DNA of 64,000 nt from Massiliimalia sp050943535 (GCA_050943535.1 JBMNPJ010000004.1:186001-250000); one strand, 5' to 3'. Shown: positions 33,255 to 42,272, numbered from the stretch's first letter. Notes: generated by a model from the letters alone, not told the origin. A program made the numbers and translations.

Positions 33255-34736
33255 ATGAGAGCAAGCGGAATACTGATGCACATTTCCAGCCTTCCATCCA
33301 AATACGGAATTGGTACTATGGGACGCGAGGCGTATAAATTTGTAGATTTTTTGGAACAGGCAGGACAAAAATACTGGCAGATTCTGCCGGTAGGATGTAC
33401 CAGCTATGGAGATTCTCCTTATTCTTCATTTTCTACCTTTGCCGGAAATCCATATTTTATTGATTTGGAAACATTGTGCGAAGAAGGTTTGTTAACCCAA
33501 GAAGAATGTGAATCTTTTGATTGGGGGGATGACCCCAAAAATGTAGACTATAAAAAGCTGTTTGACAGTCGCTATGAAATTTTGCATATGGCGTTTCATC
33601 GGGATCAGGATTTGATGAAATCCAAAGCATACCGCACATGGTATGAAGAAAATAAAGAATGGCTGGATGATTTTGCGTTATACATGGCCATTAAATTTGA
33701 TTCTGATATGGTTTCCTGGCAGGAATGGGATGACGATATCCGGCGCCGTACCCCGAAAGCCATGAAAGAATACGGGGAAAAACTGCAGGATGAAATTTTG
33801 TTTTTCCAGTATGTTGAATACAAGTTTTTTGAACAGTGGAACAAACTCAAACAATATGCCAATGACAAGGGCATTAAAATCATTGGAGATATTCCGATTT
33901 ATGTAGCAGGCGACAGTGCAGATACCTGGGCAAATCCGGAACTGTTTTTGTTTGATGAAGACTTAAAACCGATTGATGTTGCCGGATGTCCTCCGGATGC
34001 TTTCTCCGCAACTGGTCAGCTGTGGGGCAACCCAATTTATCGCTGGGAACAGCATAAAAAGACCCATTATGCATGGTGGATCCGCCGGGTTCGGATGGCA
34101 TTCCGTTTATATGATACCGTTCGAATTGACCATTTCCGGGGATTTGAAAGCTTTTATGCCATCCCTTACGGTGATTTGACTGCGGAAAACGGGGAATGGA
34201 GAAAAGGTCCGGGAATTGACATTTTTAACACCCTGAAAAAGAAGCTGGGAGATTTGGATATTATTGCCGAAGACTTGGGATATCTTACCGATGACGTTAG
34301 AAAACTTTTAAAAGACACAGGATATCCGGGTATGAAAGTACTGCAGTTTGCATTCGATTCTCGTGAAAACAGCGACTATCTGCCCCATAACTATGGACAT
34401 AATAACGTGGTATATACAGGAACTCATGATAACGAAACACTTGCAGGTTGGTTTGTAACAGCACCAAAAGCAGATGTTCGGTTTGCCATTGAGTATTTCC
34501 ACTTGACCAAAACAGAAGGATATAACTGGGGATTTATCCGCCAGACTTATATGACCACTTCCAATTTGGCAGTGGTACCTATTCAGGACTTTTTAAATTT
34601 GGGTTGTGAAGCCCGCATGAATACACCTTCTACTTTGGGCGGTAACTGGATGTTCCGGCTGGAACCAGGCGCTTTGACCGAAAAACTGGCGAAGCGAATT
34701 CACCGCATGGTAAAAACCTATCGCAGAGAAGGATAA
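33255..34736 (+). CDS. malQ: 4-alpha-glucanotransferase (amylomaltase), GH77
   Basis: 493 residues, usual length for GH77. Catalytic nucleophile Asp292 in VRIDHFRGF, acid/base Glu339 in IAEDLG, and Asp392 in TGTHDNET. N-terminal ILMHISSLPSKYGIGTMG and SPYSSFSTFAGNPYFID are family hallmarks. It transfers maltodextrin chains between glucans in glycogen or starch use. Single-gene unit with own promoter. Confidence 0.96.
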   Translation: MRASGILMHISSLPSKYGIGTMGREAYKFVDFLEQAGQKYWQILPVGCTSYGDSPYSSFSTFAGNPYFIDLETLCEEGLLTQEECESFDWGDDPKNVDYKKLFDSRYEILHMAFHRDQDLMKSKAYRTWYEENKEWLDDFALYMAIKFDSDMVSWQEWDDDIRRRTPKAMKEYGEKLQDEILFFQYVEYKFFEQWNKLKQYANDKGIKIIGDIPIYVAGDSADTWANPELFLFDEDLKPIDVAGCPPDAFSATGQLWGNPIYRWEQHKKTHYAWWIRRVRMAFRLYDTVRIDHFRGFESFYAIPYGDLTAENGEWRKGPGIDIFNTLKKKLGDLDIIAEDLGYLTDDVRKLLKDTGYPGMKVLQFAFDSRENSDYLPHNYGHNNVVYTGTHDNETLAGWFVTAPKADVRFAIEYFHLTKTEGYNWGFIRQTYMTTSNLAVVPIQDFLNLGCEARMNTPSTLGGNWMFRLEPGALTEKLAKRIHRMVKTYRREG

Positions 34737-34747
34737 CATGATTTTGT

Positions 34748-34780
34748 CAGGGAGTGCTGGAAACAGTGCTCCCTGTTTTG
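34748..34780 (+). terminator. malQ terminator
   Basis: CAGGGAGTGCTG, GAAA loop, CAGTGCTCCCTG (34748-34775, two wobble pairs), then TTTTG. Confidence 0.8.
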
Positions 34781-34805
34781 TCAGCAAATAATAGGAGAGT
34801 GCCCC

Positions 34806-35348
34806 ATGAAAATACTGGAAACAAATCGGCTGATTTTGCGGCCATGGGAAGAACAGGATGCAGAAGAACTGTATGAATACGCCAAAAATCCTAAAATCGG
34901 TCCCAGAGCGGGATGGAAACCTCATTCCAGCGTTCAGGAATCACTGGATATCATTCATATGTTTCAAGAATCAGAAGATGTATGGGCCATTTGCTTAAAA
35001 GAGACAGGAAAAATAATCGGTTCCATCAGCCTGGATCAGGACGGACAGAGAAATCTGTCTGTAGATGATTGCCGGAATCTAGGGTATGTACTCAGTGAGA
35101 AATTTTGGGGACAGGGATTTATGCCAGAAGCCTGCCGTGCTGTGCTTCAATATGGATTTGAGCAGCTGGGACTTCGGGTTATTGGTGTCAATCATTATCC
35201 GGATAACCTGCAGTCCAAGCGGGTAATTGAAAAACTGGGATTTGAGTATAATGGTACCTTGATTATGGCAAGTCAAATTTTTGACGGCAGTATTCGGGAT
35301 TTATGCTGCTATTCTATGACAAAAGAACAGTATGAAAAACAAAAATAG
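34806..35348 (+). CDS. GNAT acetyltransferase, RimJ/RimL-like
   Basis: 180 residues. ETNRLILRPWEEQDAEELYEY start, RNLGYVLSEKFWGQGFMPEACRAVL containing the acetyl-CoA-binding turn, and VNHYPDNLQSKRVIEKLGFEY. Typical of acetyltransferases that modify protein N-termini or small amines. The stop codon lies within the terminator stem. Confidence 0.9.
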   Translation: MKILETNRLILRPWEEQDAEELYEYAKNPKIGPRAGWKPHSSVQESLDIIHMFQESEDVWAICLKETGKIIGSISLDQDGQRNLSVDDCRNLGYVLSEKFWGQGFMPEACRAVLQYGFEQLGLRVIGVNHYPDNLQSKRVIEKLGFEYNGTLIMASQIFDGSIRDLCCYSMTKEQYEKQK

Positions 35349-35377
35349 AGGAGAGTGAAAACTCTCCTCTATTTTTA
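35341..35377. terminator. Bidirectional terminator overlapping the GNAT stop codon
   Basis: AATAGAGGAGAGT (35344-35356), GAAA loop, complement (35361-35373), flanked by A and T runs. Serves the acetyltransferase and the facing hydrogenase operon. Confidence 0.88.
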
Positions 35378-35397
35378 TAGATTATTTTAAATTAAAA

Positions 35398-36921
35398 TTA
35401 ATCTTTTTCAATATATTGATTTTCAGTAGCATCGTGTTTTTCGGACTTGTCCTTAAACTGTTTGATTGCACCCTGAGCTTTGGTGATAGGCAGGATTGTT
35501 CCGGCACCGGCAACACATCCTCCTGGACATGCCATGCCTTCCAGCAGATAGCCGTTTCGTTTTCCTGCTTTTGCCAAAGTCATCATCTTGCGGCAGTCTT
35601 TGAGCCCTTCCGCATGATCAACTTTAAAGTCAATATCCGGATACAGTTCATGAACTGCATTGGTAATCGCATCTGCTACACCGCCAGAACAAGCATAGCC
35701 ACGACCAGCTCCAGTTGCCTGGTTTAATGGTTCATCGCCTTCCAGTTCGCCAAAGTCAATATCCTTGGCAACAAACATTCCCATTAACTCTTCAAAAGTG
35801 ATAACAAAGTCTACATCACTCTTAACAGTTCTGCGCTGTGCTTCCAGTTTCTTAGAAGCGCATGGACCGATAAAGACCACTTTGGCATCAGGATGTTCTT
35901 TTTTGATAATACGGGCAGTAGCTACCATTGGAGTTAAAGCGTCAGAAACGCAGTGTGCTACTTCTGGGAACAGAGTTTTAGCCATAACAGACCAAGATGG
36001 GCAGCAAGAAGTCGCCAAGAACGGCTGTTCACCGGTTGCTACTTTGTGGGCAAAGTGGTGTGCTTCTTCTACAGCGCCGATGTCTGCACCAATTGCTACT
36101 TCATATACCTGAGAGAATCCCAGTGCTTTTAAGCCGGCAATTACTTTTTCAGGAGTTGCCATAGGACCAAATTGTCCAACAAAAGCAGGAGCAATTTCGG
36201 CGATTACTTCCTGATCCTGTTTCATAGCTGTAATCAGCTGGAAAATCTGGGATTTGTCAGCAATTGCTGCAAACGGACAGCTTACCAGACACTGACCACA
36301 GGAAACACATTTGTCATAATTAATTTTCGCACGTCCCAGTTCATCGCTTTCAATGGCGTTTACACCACAAGCGTTGGCACAAGGGCGTTCGTATTTTACA
36401 ATCGCTGTGTATGGACAGACAGAAGCGCATCGACCGCAGCGAATACATTTTTCAGTATCAATATGGCTTTTTCCATTTACCATCGTAATGGCGTTTTTCG
36501 GGCAGACGCTCATACATGGATGTGCCAGACATCCACGGCAGTTGTCGGTAACCATAACAGTGGTTTCTGGACAAGCGTTGCAGGCAAAGGGGATTACGTT
36601 AATTAAAGGGGGTTCGTAGAAAATTTCAGGTTTTGCGCATTCCTCAATGCCGTTTGCCAAAGGTTGGTGTTCGCCTACTGGACGCAGGGGAAGTCCCATA
36701 GCAAGACGGAGACGTTCACCTACAATTGCCCGTTCTTTAAAAATATTGTCCCGGTACATAGCAACTTCACCAGGAATAATTTGATAGGGAAGCTGCTCAA
36801 TATAGGACAAATCCTTGTCTTCATAAGCCATCCGAGCAATAGCGGTAAATACTTCTCTTCGAATTTTGGTAATAGATGTATTGATGCCTCGCATCTTATT
36901 GGAGTTTTCCTTGTTATCCAT
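35398..36921 (-). CDS. [FeFe]-hydrogenase catalytic subunit, group-B-like
   Basis: 507 residues. H-cluster motifs: L1 TSCCPSW (304-310), L2 FIGPCASKK (350-358) and L3 EGMACPGGC (461-469), giving Cys306, 354, 465 and 469. The L1 variant TSCCP, not TSCSP, points to group B hydrogenases. The N-terminus carries several cysteine groups, including two 4Fe-4S ferredoxin motifs (CIRCGRCASVC and CVSCGQCLVSC) and CRGCLAHPC. It exchanges electrons with protons or H2 in fermentation. The upstream ferredoxin-like gene (9 bp away) is probably its electron partner. No signal peptide. Confidence 0.93.
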   Translation of the reverse strand: MDNKENSNKMRGINTSITKIRREVFTAIARMAYEDKDLSYIEQLPYQIIPGEVAMYRDNIFKERAIVGERLRLAMGLPLRPVGEHQPLANGIEECAKPEIFYEPPLINVIPFACNACPETTVMVTDNCRGCLAHPCMSVCPKNAITMVNGKSHIDTEKCIRCGRCASVCPYTAIVKYERPCANACGVNAIESDELGRAKINYDKCVSCGQCLVSCPFAAIADKSQIFQLITAMKQDQEVIAEIAPAFVGQFGPMATPEKVIAGLKALGFSQVYEVAIGADIGAVEEAHHFAHKVATGEQPFLATSCCPSWSVMAKTLFPEVAHCVSDALTPMVATARIIKKEHPDAKVVFIGPCASKKLEAQRRTVKSDVDFVITFEELMGMFVAKDIDFGELEGDEPLNQATGAGRGYACSGGVADAITNAVHELYPDIDFKVDHAEGLKDCRKMMTLAKAGKRNGYLLEGMACPGGCVAGAGTILPITKAQGAIKQFKDKSEKHDATENQYIEKD

Positions 36922-36930
36922 AGTTTAGCC

Positions 36931-37194
36931 TCACTTTCTTTGGGCAAGATTCAAAATCTGTTCCATGACTGCCTGAGCAGTAGCTTTGGTCATCATTTGG
37001 CCTTCTATGGATACAACAGGGGCAACAGAATCTCCTAAATCTTTGCAGATGCGTTTTTCCATGGTGAGGTCGACCTGGGTATTTTCCATTTGATCTTTCA
37101 GTTTTTTAAGGCTTTCCACATTTTCGCGGATATCCATTGCGCCCATCATAACACAGCGGTTACAGGCACAAATTTCCACTTTAATTTTTTTCAC
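36931..37194 (-). CDS. Thioredoxin-like [2Fe-2S] ferredoxin, hydrogenase partner
   Basis: 87 residues. CACNRC near the start, a later single Cys (RICKDLG) and PVVSIEGQMMTKATAQAVMEQIL, matching a shortened NuoE/HydC-type thioredoxin-fold ferredoxin. It precedes the hydrogenase gene by 9 bp. AGGAGGAG precedes ATG. One of the four usual Fe-S cysteines is not obvious, so cluster type is uncertain. Confidence 0.75.
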   Translation of the reverse strand: MKKIKVEICACNRCVMMGAMDIRENVESLKKLKDQMENTQVDLTMEKRICKDLGDSVAPVVSIEGQMMTKATAQAVMEQILNLAQRK

Positions 37195-37220
37195 GACTTC
37201 TCCTCCTTTAATGGTAAAAC

Positions 37221-37256
37221 ATCATAAACCTGTCACACTAAATGTCAAACAGGTTT
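37221..37256 (-). promoter_or_regulatory. Hydrogenase promoter with overlapping palindrome
   Basis: Minus strand: TTGACA (37243-37248), 16 nt, TATGAT (37221-37226). AAACCTGT (37226-37233) and ACAGGTTT (37249-37256) form perfect 8-bp arms spanning from the -10 edge to just upstream of the -35, a position suited to a repressor. Confidence 0.6.
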
Positions 37257-37462
37257 TTCTTAAAATTTATTATATAACAAAAAGAAAGCTTACGTCAAGG
37301 TTTGAACTAGGGGAATTTTGGTAAATTTGGGAAATCGAACATTAGCTAATCAATACAAATTCTAAGTTTAAATTTATGCATTTATACGATTTTTTATAAT
37401 TTATTAAAAAACATGAAAACTTTTTGACGTTTTAATTGTATTAATATATGAAGACACATCAA

Positions 37463-37551
37463 AATCACGGTAAAGTGGATCAATCATCTTTCCTTTGTCT
37501 GCTCTCTATAATAATATATTTTTTCATGATTGATCCATAGTTACTGTGATT
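37463..37551. repeat. Long imperfect inverted repeat ahead of a small membrane gene
   Basis: TGGATCAATCAT (37476-37487) and ATGATTGATCCA (37526-37537) are perfect 12-bp arms. The pairing extends outward through GTAA/TTAC and AATCAC/GTGATT to 37463 and 37551. The 38-nt loop contains TATAAT (37507-37512). The DNA from 37257 to 37462 is AT-rich with nothing else recognised. Confidence 0.7.
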
Positions 37552-37590
37552 GCAAATTTTTTAGTTCAAATAAAAAGGAGGAACTGGAGT

Positions 37591-37704
37591 ATGGAAAATA
37601 TGGAAAACAGAAATTTGATTCGCAGACTGATTGGAACCTGTTTAGCCGCATGGGGCATTTTCGCTCTGGTTTCTGTGATTATTGTTGTCTTGTTACTGGG
37701 ATAA
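37591..37704 (+). CDS. 37-residue single-pass membrane peptide
   Basis: ATG at 37591 follows AAAAAGGAGG by 10 nt and the frame ends with TAA at 37702, before a strong terminator. The product has a polar head (MENMENRNLIRRLIGT) and a hydrophobic helix (CLAAWGIFALVSVIIVVLLLG). Its own terminator and strong ribosome site support expression. Function unknown. Confidence 0.7.
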   Translation: MENMENRNLIRRLIGTCLAAWGIFALVSVIIVVLLLG

Positions 37705-37727
37705 TCTATTTTTAGAATATAGTTAAG

Positions 37728-37767
37728 AAATCCGCCTGAGAATTTATGAATTCTCAGGCGGATTTTT
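37728..37767. terminator. Bidirectional terminator
   Basis: AATCCGCCTGAGAATT (37729-37744), short loop, complement (37749-37764), T-tract. Serves the small peptide gene and the facing yitT gene. Confidence 0.9.
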
Positions 37768-37775
37768 GCTTTAAA

Positions 37776-38654
37776 TTATTTTTTCTCTTTAATAGGTTTA
37801 AATCCTTCGCCCATAATTTCATCCGTTTCGGTGACAAATACAAAGGCGTCTGGGTCAATTTCATGAACAATATTTTTGATTTCAGAATATTCGTGTTTTT
37901 TTACCACACAAATGAGTACATCCAGATTTTGTCGGCTGTATCCGCCTTTTCCACTGAGGAGGGTAACACCTCGATCCAGATCCTGCTGAATTCTTTGGCT
38001 GATTTCCTCATTTTTTAAAGAAATGACAACAATCTGACTTCCTTTTTCAATACCATAGATAATTGTGTCAATAATTTTGGTGCAGCAGTAAAGGGAAATG
38101 ACCCCAAATAACACTGCTTCCAGTCCGCCGAAGACCGCAGCGGAAACTCCTAAGATAATGCAGTCAATGACCAGAAGCGCCCGGCCAATGGGCATGGCTG
38201 GAAATTTTAACTGAAGCAGGTAGGACAAAATATCCGTTCCTGCAGTGGTAGAACCCCGCAAAAAGATGAGAGCCAATCCAATTCCCATAAAAATACCGCC
38301 AAATACAGAACCCAACAGTCGGTCACCCAGGTATTGAGGCACTAGGGGAGCGATGACAAAGTCCAAAATAACTGTACTGATAATTAAGGTTTTGATGGTT
38401 TTAATGGTAAGGCGTTTTCCCAGATATTTATAGGACAGAATCAACAGGGGAATGTTTAAAACAAAGGTCAAAATTCCCACTGGTAAAAAGGGCAGTGCAT
38501 AATTGATCATCAAAGCGATACCAGACATGCCGCCCGGAGCAATTTGTGCCGGTTCTACAAAGCAGTGGATCCCCACTGCAAAGATGATAGATCCAACAAT
38601 ATCATAAATCAGATCCAGCGTTAAAGTTTTCATTTTTTCTTTTTGTATCTTCAT
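37776..38654 (-). CDS. YitT-family membrane protein
   Basis: 292 residues. Five to six membrane helices (residues about 12-180; GIHCFVEPAQIAPGGMSGIALMI is the family mark) and a C-terminal DUF2179 domain (GVTLLSGKGGYSRQNLDVLICVV). The role of the family is not established; transport is assumed. Single gene. ATCTGA/TCAGAT inverted repeat (38674-38688) lies upstream. Confidence 0.92.
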   Translation of the reverse strand: MKIQKEKMKTLTLDLIYDIVGSIIFAVGIHCFVEPAQIAPGGMSGIALMINYALPFLPVGILTFVLNIPLLILSYKYLGKRLTIKTIKTLIISTVILDFVIAPLVPQYLGDRLLGSVFGGIFMGIGLALIFLRGSTTAGTDILSYLLQLKFPAMPIGRALLVIDCIILGVSAAVFGGLEAVLFGVISLYCCTKIIDTIIYGIEKGSQIVVISLKNEEISQRIQQDLDRGVTLLSGKGGYSRQNLDVLICVVKKHEYSEIKNIVHEIDPDAFVFVTETDEIMGEGFKPIKEKK

Positions 38655-38732
38655 AAAATTTAGCCTTTCTTTTATCTGATATTCAGATTTTTTCCAGTCA
38701 TGCTATAAATTGTTTGACAGGCGCTAGAAAAT

Positions 38733-40016
38733 CTACGGTTTTGAGCGAGGAGGATTTTTGATCTTTTCCCAATAAGCTTTTGCTGCCTGTTCTGTTTTAT
38801 TAAGACCGTATTCATAATAAACGGTTCCTACTAGATCATCCGGTAAATATTGTTGAACAACATAGTGATTTGGGTAATCATGAGGATACAGGTAATTTTG
38901 TCCTTTGTTTTCCTGTTCTGCACCATCAAAGTGTTTGTTTTGCAGACAGCGGGGAAATGTTCCGCCCTTTCCCTGACGGATGTCCTGGATAGCTCGGTTA
39001 ATCCCCATATAAGCGCTGTTGGATTTGGGAGCTGTAGCCAGCAGTACCACTGCCTGAGCAAGAGGAATTCTGGCTTCCGGCAGTCCGAGCTGCAAAGCGC
39101 TGTCCACACAAGATTTAACAATGACTGCAGCCATGGGATATGCCATGCCAATATCTTCGGAAGCAATGACCAAAAGGCGCCGGCAGGGAGATAACAGATC
39201 GCCGGCTTCCAGTAATCTGGCTAAATAGTGAAGCGCTGCGTTTTCATCAGATCCTCGAATGGATTTTTGTAAGGCAGAGATACAGTCATAATGTTCGTCG
39301 CCGTCCCGGTCATACCGCATATTGCTTCTCTGTGCCAGTTCTTGGGCAATGTTCAGCGTGATTTTTCGCTGATCAGGCGCAGTCATTTCTCCGGCAAGGG
39401 CACAAAGTTCTACGGTGTTTAATGATTTGCGCACATCGCCGCCGCAGTGTTCTGCAATATATTTGCATACCCCGTCTTCGATGGTGAACTGCAGCCCCAT
39501 TTCCTCAGATAAAAAGTCAAAGGCTCGTTCTACTGCCCGCTGAATTTCAGAAGCAGTTACAGGCTTAAATTCAAATACCGTACTTCGGCTTAAAATTGCA
39601 TTATAGATATAAAAATAAGGATTTTCTGTAGTGGATGCAATTAGAGTAATATCTCCATTTTCGATGTGTTCCAGCAAGGACTGCTGCTGTTTTTTGTTCA
39701 GGTATTGAATCTCATCTAAATACAGAAGGATTCCCTGATAACCTCCGATGGTGTTTACCTGTGCAATAATATCTTTAATATCTGCTGTAGATGCAGAAGT
39801 GCCGTTGAGTTTAAACAGTTTTTTGTGGGTTTTCCCTGCAATAATCCGGGCAACAGTGGTTTTTCCAACACCGGATGGACCATAAAAGATCATATTGGGG
39901 ATATTTCCGCTTTCAATAATATTCCGAAGAATTTTTCCCTCTCCCAAAAGATGGGTTTGCCCCACCACTTCTGACAGTTCTTTTGGGCGGATTCGATCCG
40001 CTAAAGGAGCGCTCAT
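38733..40016 (-). CDS. rarA: Replication-associated recombination protein A (RarA/MgsA)
   Basis: 427 residues from ATG at 40016, with a GGGGGAA site; the longer frame to 40274 lacks family similarity. AAA+ clamp-loader-like ATPase: LADRIRPKELSEVVGQTHLLG, Walker A GPSGVGKTT, Walker B LYLDEIQYLNKKQQ, sensor STTENP, and the C-terminal tetramerisation region (SDENAALHYLARLLEAGD; ALQLGLPEARIPLAQAVV). It acts at stalled replication forks. Confidence 0.95.
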   Translation of the reverse strand: MSAPLADRIRPKELSEVVGQTHLLGEGKILRNIIESGNIPNMIFYGPSGVGKTTVARIIAGKTHKKLFKLNGTSASTADIKDIIAQVNTIGGYQGILLYLDEIQYLNKKQQQSLLEHIENGDITLIASTTENPYFYIYNAILSRSTVFEFKPVTASEIQRAVERAFDFLSEEMGLQFTIEDGVCKYIAEHCGGDVRKSLNTVELCALAGEMTAPDQRKITLNIAQELAQRSNMRYDRDGDEHYDCISALQKSIRGSDENAALHYLARLLEAGDLLSPCRRLLVIASEDIGMAYPMAAVIVKSCVDSALQLGLPEARIPLAQAVVLLATAPKSNSAYMGINRAIQDIRQGKGGTFPRCLQNKHFDGAEQENKGQNYLYPHDYPNHYVVQQYLPDDLVGTVYYEYGLNKTEQAAKAYWEKIKNPPRSKP

Positions 40017-40179
40017 ACAAGTTCCCCCTTGATGGTAACATAAAATAAACCGAATAAAATTTACTGGCAGGATAATACATGAAAAATTCTTTAGACACAG
40101 TTTGCAAAATCGTCTGTCTGCCAGCTTTAATACCATGTTTATTCTACTACAAATTTTACGCTGTGTCAAAATGAGAGAC

Positions 40180-40208
40180 TTGCAAATAAAATATAAATTT
40201 ACTATAAT
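40180..40208 (+). promoter_or_regulatory. Promoter of the cell-wall-binding protein
   Basis: TTGCAA (40180-40185), 17 nt, TATAAT (40203-40208). Confidence 0.7.
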
Positions 40209-40250
40209 AAAATGATAAGAAAAACTTTGTCGAAAAAAGGATTTTAAGTT

Positions 40251-41243
40251 ATGAAATATACTTTTTTTTGCCATAAAAATCCCCTGCGAGTGTTGCTTGG
40301 GAGCGTAATCGTCAGCTTATTTATGGTGTGCACAGTTTCCTGTACACTGCCGGAAGGACTGCAAAAACTGATTCCGGAACAAAGCGGTAGTGATAGTGGG
40401 GATTTTTCTGTAACCAGTGAAGAGGGCCCCAATGGATGGGAAGAGGACGAGCTGGGATTTCGTTATTTCTACAACGGTGCATATCTTCAGGGGCAGTGGG
40501 AAGAAATTGACGATAAATGGTATTACTTTGATGATTTGGGGTACATGAAGTTTGGATGGCTGGAATATAACGGAGCCTGGTATTTTTTAACGCAGGACGG
40601 TTCTATGGCCACAGGTACCCTATCTATGAATGGACGGCGTTATGAGTTTAGTGACAACGGGGTATTGCTCACCACAACAGATGATATTCAGTGGGTAAAA
40701 GATAAAAACGGATGGCACTTGGAATTTGCAGATGGCGGCGTCCCTGCACCAGGATGGGGAAAATATAATAAAAAGTGGTATTATTTTACCGAAGACGGCC
40801 ATTATACCACTGGCTGGTTGGAACTGGATGGCGCAACTTATTATTTGGATGAAGGGGGAGCCATGGCAGTAGGCTGGTATGACTTGGATGATGCCCGATA
40901 TTATTTTGACAATAATGGAGCGATGCAGACAGGTTGGATTAAACTTGGAGATAAGTTTTACTATCTGGGTGAGTCTGGGGTCATGCAGACAGGCTGGCTC
41001 CAGCAGGGTGGCAGTTGGTTCTATCTGGATCCAGAAACAGGTTTGATGCAGACTGGCTGGCTGGAACTGAAAGAAGGCTGGTTTTATTTAGATCCTGTTA
41101 GCGGAGCGATGCACACAGGCTGGCTACAGTTAGACAATAACTGGTTCTACCTAAATCCGGAAGGTGCCATGATTACCGGAGAAGCTCAAATTGACGGCAC
41201 GACTTATACCTTTAATGAAAACGGTGTGCTGGTTACCGGTTAA
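40251..41243 (+). CDS. Secreted cell-wall-binding-repeat protein
   Basis: 330 residues. An N-terminal hydrophobic segment (14-29) ends in TVSC, a weak lipobox, so it is either a lipoprotein or anchored. From about residue 60 onward nearly everything is CW-binding (choline-binding type) repeats of about 20 residues, such as GWLQQGGSWFYLDPETGLMQT. One repeat pair is separated by an insertion near 140-160. No catalytic domain is present. It should attach to wall or surface polymers. Single gene with its own promoter and terminator. Confidence 0.88.
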   Translation: MKYTFFCHKNPLRVLLGSVIVSLFMVCTVSCTLPEGLQKLIPEQSGSDSGDFSVTSEEGPNGWEEDELGFRYFYNGAYLQGQWEEIDDKWYYFDDLGYMKFGWLEYNGAWYFLTQDGSMATGTLSMNGRRYEFSDNGVLLTTTDDIQWVKDKNGWHLEFADGGVPAPGWGKYNKKWYYFTEDGHYTTGWLELDGATYYLDEGGAMAVGWYDLDDARYYFDNNGAMQTGWIKLGDKFYYLGESGVMQTGWLQQGGSWFYLDPETGLMQTGWLELKEGWFYLDPVSGAMHTGWLQLDNNWFYLNPEGAMITGEAQIDGTTYTFNENGVLVTG

Positions 41244-41245
41244 AT

Positions 41246-41297
41246 TTAAGGCACACTGTACAATTCACGGTATGTGCTTCGGGCGGTGCCGCCTTAA
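41246..41297. repeat. Palindromic repeat copy B (TTAAGGC...GCCTTAA)
   Basis: Immediately after the wall-binding gene: TTAAGGC (41246-41252) and GCCTTAA (41291-41297), with inner CACAC/GGTG complementarity. See copies at 23217-23280 and 51887-51936. Confidence 0.55.
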
Positions 41298-41315
41298 AAA
41301 ATAATAGAAAGCAAA

Positions 41316-41379
41316 AGGTTGCTGTAAAATAATCCAGTGGGATATCCAAACTGGAAAATTTAAAACAGCAATCTTTTTA
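41316..41379 (+). terminator. Terminator of the wall-binding gene
   Basis: AGGTTGCTGT (41316-41325) pairs with ACAGCAATCT (41365-41374, one wobble), with inner CCAGT/ACTGG stem, then TTTTATTG. Confidence 0.75.
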
Positions 41380-41403
41380 TTGTAGTAAATGATTGAAAAT
41401 TTT

Positions 41404-42153
41404 TTAGTCCAAATGTTTTTTTGCTTTTTCTTTATCAGAATATCCCCATCCGTCTAAATTTGCCCGGCGCATAGCCCCAAACAGACGGAAGGTAAATCCT
41501 GGGTCATCTTTTTCTCGATCCCGCAGAAATTCTTTGGTTTTTTCCCGGGAAGTGGTTCCGTCCGCAGGACATTTTGATTTGATAATTGGCAGCTCGTTTT
41601 TGAGAGCGGCTTTTCGAACTTCCCGTTCCGGAGCAAATACCAAAGGACGAATCATCCATAAATCCCGTTTAGACAGATAGCTTTTGGGGGCAAAACATCC
41701 TAAACGCCCTTCGATGAAAAGATTCATCACAAAGGTTTCTACAGCGTCATCATAATGATGTCCCAACGCAATTTTATTACAGCCGAATTTTTTGGCTGCT
41801 TCATGCAGTGCGCCTCTCCGCATTTTTGCGCACAGGCTGCAGGGGTTTGTTTCTTTTCGGATATCAAATACAATTTCCCCAATATGAGTCCGTTCTACAT
41901 AATAGGGCACACCCATTTCCTCACACATGCGGGCAATGGGGGAATAGTCTGTTTCCTGCCCGCCAAAGCAGGGATCCAGGGTAATTGCAACAACGTCATA
42001 ATCGATCCCGATAAATCGCTTGAGCATGACCAACCCCCGAAGAAGTACTACGGAATCTTTTCCGCCGGAAACGCCCACAGCGATTTTATCTCCATCTTGA
42101 ATCAGATCAAAAGTGTGAATGGCTTTGCGCATATATCCAAGTATTTTTTGCAT
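41404..42153 (-). CDS. TtcA-like tRNA 2-thiolation enzyme
   Basis: 249 residues. PP-loop SGGKDS (29-34), CxxC pair Cys105/Cys108 in NPCSLCAKMRRG, and Cys195 in SKCPADGTTSREK. ALGHHYDDAVET follows the family pattern. TtcA enzymes use an Fe-S cluster and ATP to thiolate tRNA (C32 in E. coli TtcA; other positions in relatives). The exact nucleoside is not predictable from the sequence. Single gene. Confidence 0.9.
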   Translation of the reverse strand: MQKILGYMRKAIHTFDLIQDGDKIAVGVSGGKDSVVLLRGLVMLKRFIGIDYDVVAITLDPCFGGQETDYSPIARMCEEMGVPYYVERTHIGEIVFDIRKETNPCSLCAKMRRGALHEAAKKFGCNKIALGHHYDDAVETFVMNLFIEGRLGCFAPKSYLSKRDLWMIRPLVFAPEREVRKAALKNELPIIKSKCPADGTTSREKTKEFLRDREKDDPGFTFRLFGAMRRANLDGWGYSDKEKAKKHLD

Positions 42154-42272
42154 TCTGTTTTCATCTTTCCTTTTAAAATTTTTATCCTTAGTATATCATA
42201 TTTGAAGATTATTGCGCAACCGCAATTATCATGATGTACAAGAAAATTTTCAGAGTGTTTCAACAAATGGGA

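Noticed and set aside
40900..41100. Short recurring words that might suggest a CRISPR or tandem DNA repeat
   Set aside because: They encode the wall-binding protein repeats in frame; spacing varies as protein repeats do.
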